Positions 4,927 to 5,398 of a stretch of 5,398 nt of DNA are shown piece after piece. Below the pieces are notes generated by a model. The model was not told the DNA's origin, ran no database searches, and was given only the letters and a program-made list of their open reading frames with translations. Numbering within the stretch: position 1 is the first letter of the stretch; every line of letters starts with the position of its first letter. The DNA is from Phycisphaerales bacterium. Lineage in GTDB: Bacteria > Planctomycetota > Phycisphaerae > SM23-33. The stretch spans positions 422 to 5,819 of the forward strand of contig DNAS01000155.1 of the NCBI GenBank assembly GCA_003485185.1, given 5' to 3'. The translations under genes were made by a program, and so were the position numbers.

Positions 4927-5398
4927 ATGAGCGATGCGCGCACCATCGTGACGGTCCAGACGCCGCCGGGACGCGGCGGAATCGCCGTGATCGAGCTTTC
5001 CGGCGACGGCGCGGACGAAATCCTCCGCGCCGCGTTTGCGCCGCGCGCCGCGGGCGATGCCGGCGCAAGCCGACTCCAACTCGGCAGGATCGTCGACGGG
5101 GCGGAAATGCTCGACGAGGCCATCGTCTGCCGCACCGCCGGCGGCGCGGAGATCAGCGTTCACGGCGGGCCGGTGGTGGTCCGGCGGGTGCTGGAGCTGC
5201 TGACCCGCCTGGGCGCGACGGCGGCAGCGCCCGGCGCAGCCGACGGCGCGTTTCCCGCGGCGCACCGGCTGTGGAACAATCCCGCCGTCGGGCGCGAGAT
5301 GCTGGCGGCGCTGCCGCTGGCGCGGTCGGCCGTCGTCGTTGCGGCGCTGTCGCGCCAGTGGTCGGCGGGGCTCAGTGAGCTGGCGGCGCGCTCGCCGA
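4927..5398 (+). CDS. MnmE/TrmE-like protein, N-terminal part (157 aa seen, cut by window end)
   Basis: The visible part resembles the N-terminal domain of MnmE (TrmE), the GTPase that with MnmG modifies wobble uridine of tRNAs using a methylene-tetrahydrofolate-derived carbon. MSDARTIVTVQ followed by T12-P-P-G-R-G-G18-IAVIELSG is the family's hallmark start, and ISVHGGPVVVRRVLELL (75-91) matches its second conserved block. Two expected motifs are missing: the SYTGED-like segment before HGGP appears deleted (AGGAE instead), and the PGEFTxRAFLNGK block is replaced by PGAADGAFPAAHRLW (102-116). The following region is helical and Ala-rich as in the family. The gene may encode a divergent MnmE or a paralogue with another role; the GTPase domain and C-terminal Cys motif, which would decide, lie outside the window. 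The ATG at 4927 fits the family N-terminus exactly though no Shine-Dalgarno site is present. The frame stays open to the last base. Confidence 0.8.
   Translation, partial: MSDARTIVTVQTPPGRGGIAVIELSGDGADEILRAAFAPRAAGDAGASRLQLGRIVDGAEMLDEAIVCRTAGGAEISVHGGPVVVRRVLELLTRLGATAAAPGAADGAFPAAHRLWNNPAVGREMLAALPLARSAVVVAALSRQWSAGLSELAARSP

Noticed and set aside
4872..5378. 168-aa plus-strand frame over the MnmE-like gene
   Set aside because: Arg-rich shadow; the frame starting at 4927 carries TPPGRGG and HGGP motifs.

Overview
This GC-rich window (most coding sequence uses G or C at third positions) looks like the chromosome of a planctomycete-type bacterium, probably an uncultured Phycisphaerae-like lineage. 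The grounds are a secreted TPR protein with an embedded HExxH peptidase domain, short MazG-like and MnmE-like genes with planctomycete-like sequence, TAGAAT-type -10 boxes, and spacers filled with short tandem repeats of a kind I associate with such genomes. This taxonomic guess is inference; no rRNA or marker gene is present.

Layout, all genes on the + strand: (1) 1-125, a gene-free repeat zone with three consecutive inverted repeats and a 9-nt tandem repeat. (2) 126-272, the ferredoxin leader with a possible promoter, a strong hairpin and a duplicated T-rich motif. (3) 273-443, a 56-aa 2[4Fe-4S] ferredoxin followed by a terminator-like hairpin. (4) 633-3563, a 976-aa exported TPR / peptidase-MA-like metalloprotease / TPR protein. 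(5) 3613-3879, an 88-aa MazG-like nucleotide pyrophosphohydrolase whose promoter overlaps the stop codon of the preceding gene. (6) 3880-4168, a spacer holding a 7-nt tandem repeat that folds back on a partner arm. (7) 4169-4837, an isochorismatase/nicotinamidase-fold protein that appears to lack the catalytic cysteine. (8) 4838-4926, a short spacer with a second, AT-rich 7-nt tandem repeat. (9) 4927-5398, the 5' part of an MnmE/TrmE-like gene running off the window, with a start so close to its -10 box that a leaderless mRNA is possible.

The genes do not form an evident pathway or operon. Each seems to be its own transcription unit: every gap except the 49-nt one before the MazG-like gene has repeats or hairpins, and each gene has a candidate promoter in front. 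I see no mobile element, CRISPR array, tRNA or rRNA, and no defence or secretion cluster. The most interesting protein-level observations are two family members that keep the fold signature but have lost expected motifs: the isochorismatase-like protein (Cys to Pro at the nucleophile position, metal ligands gone) and the MnmE-like protein (conserved N-domain motifs gone). At DNA level it is the series of distinct short-period repeats confined to the spacers.
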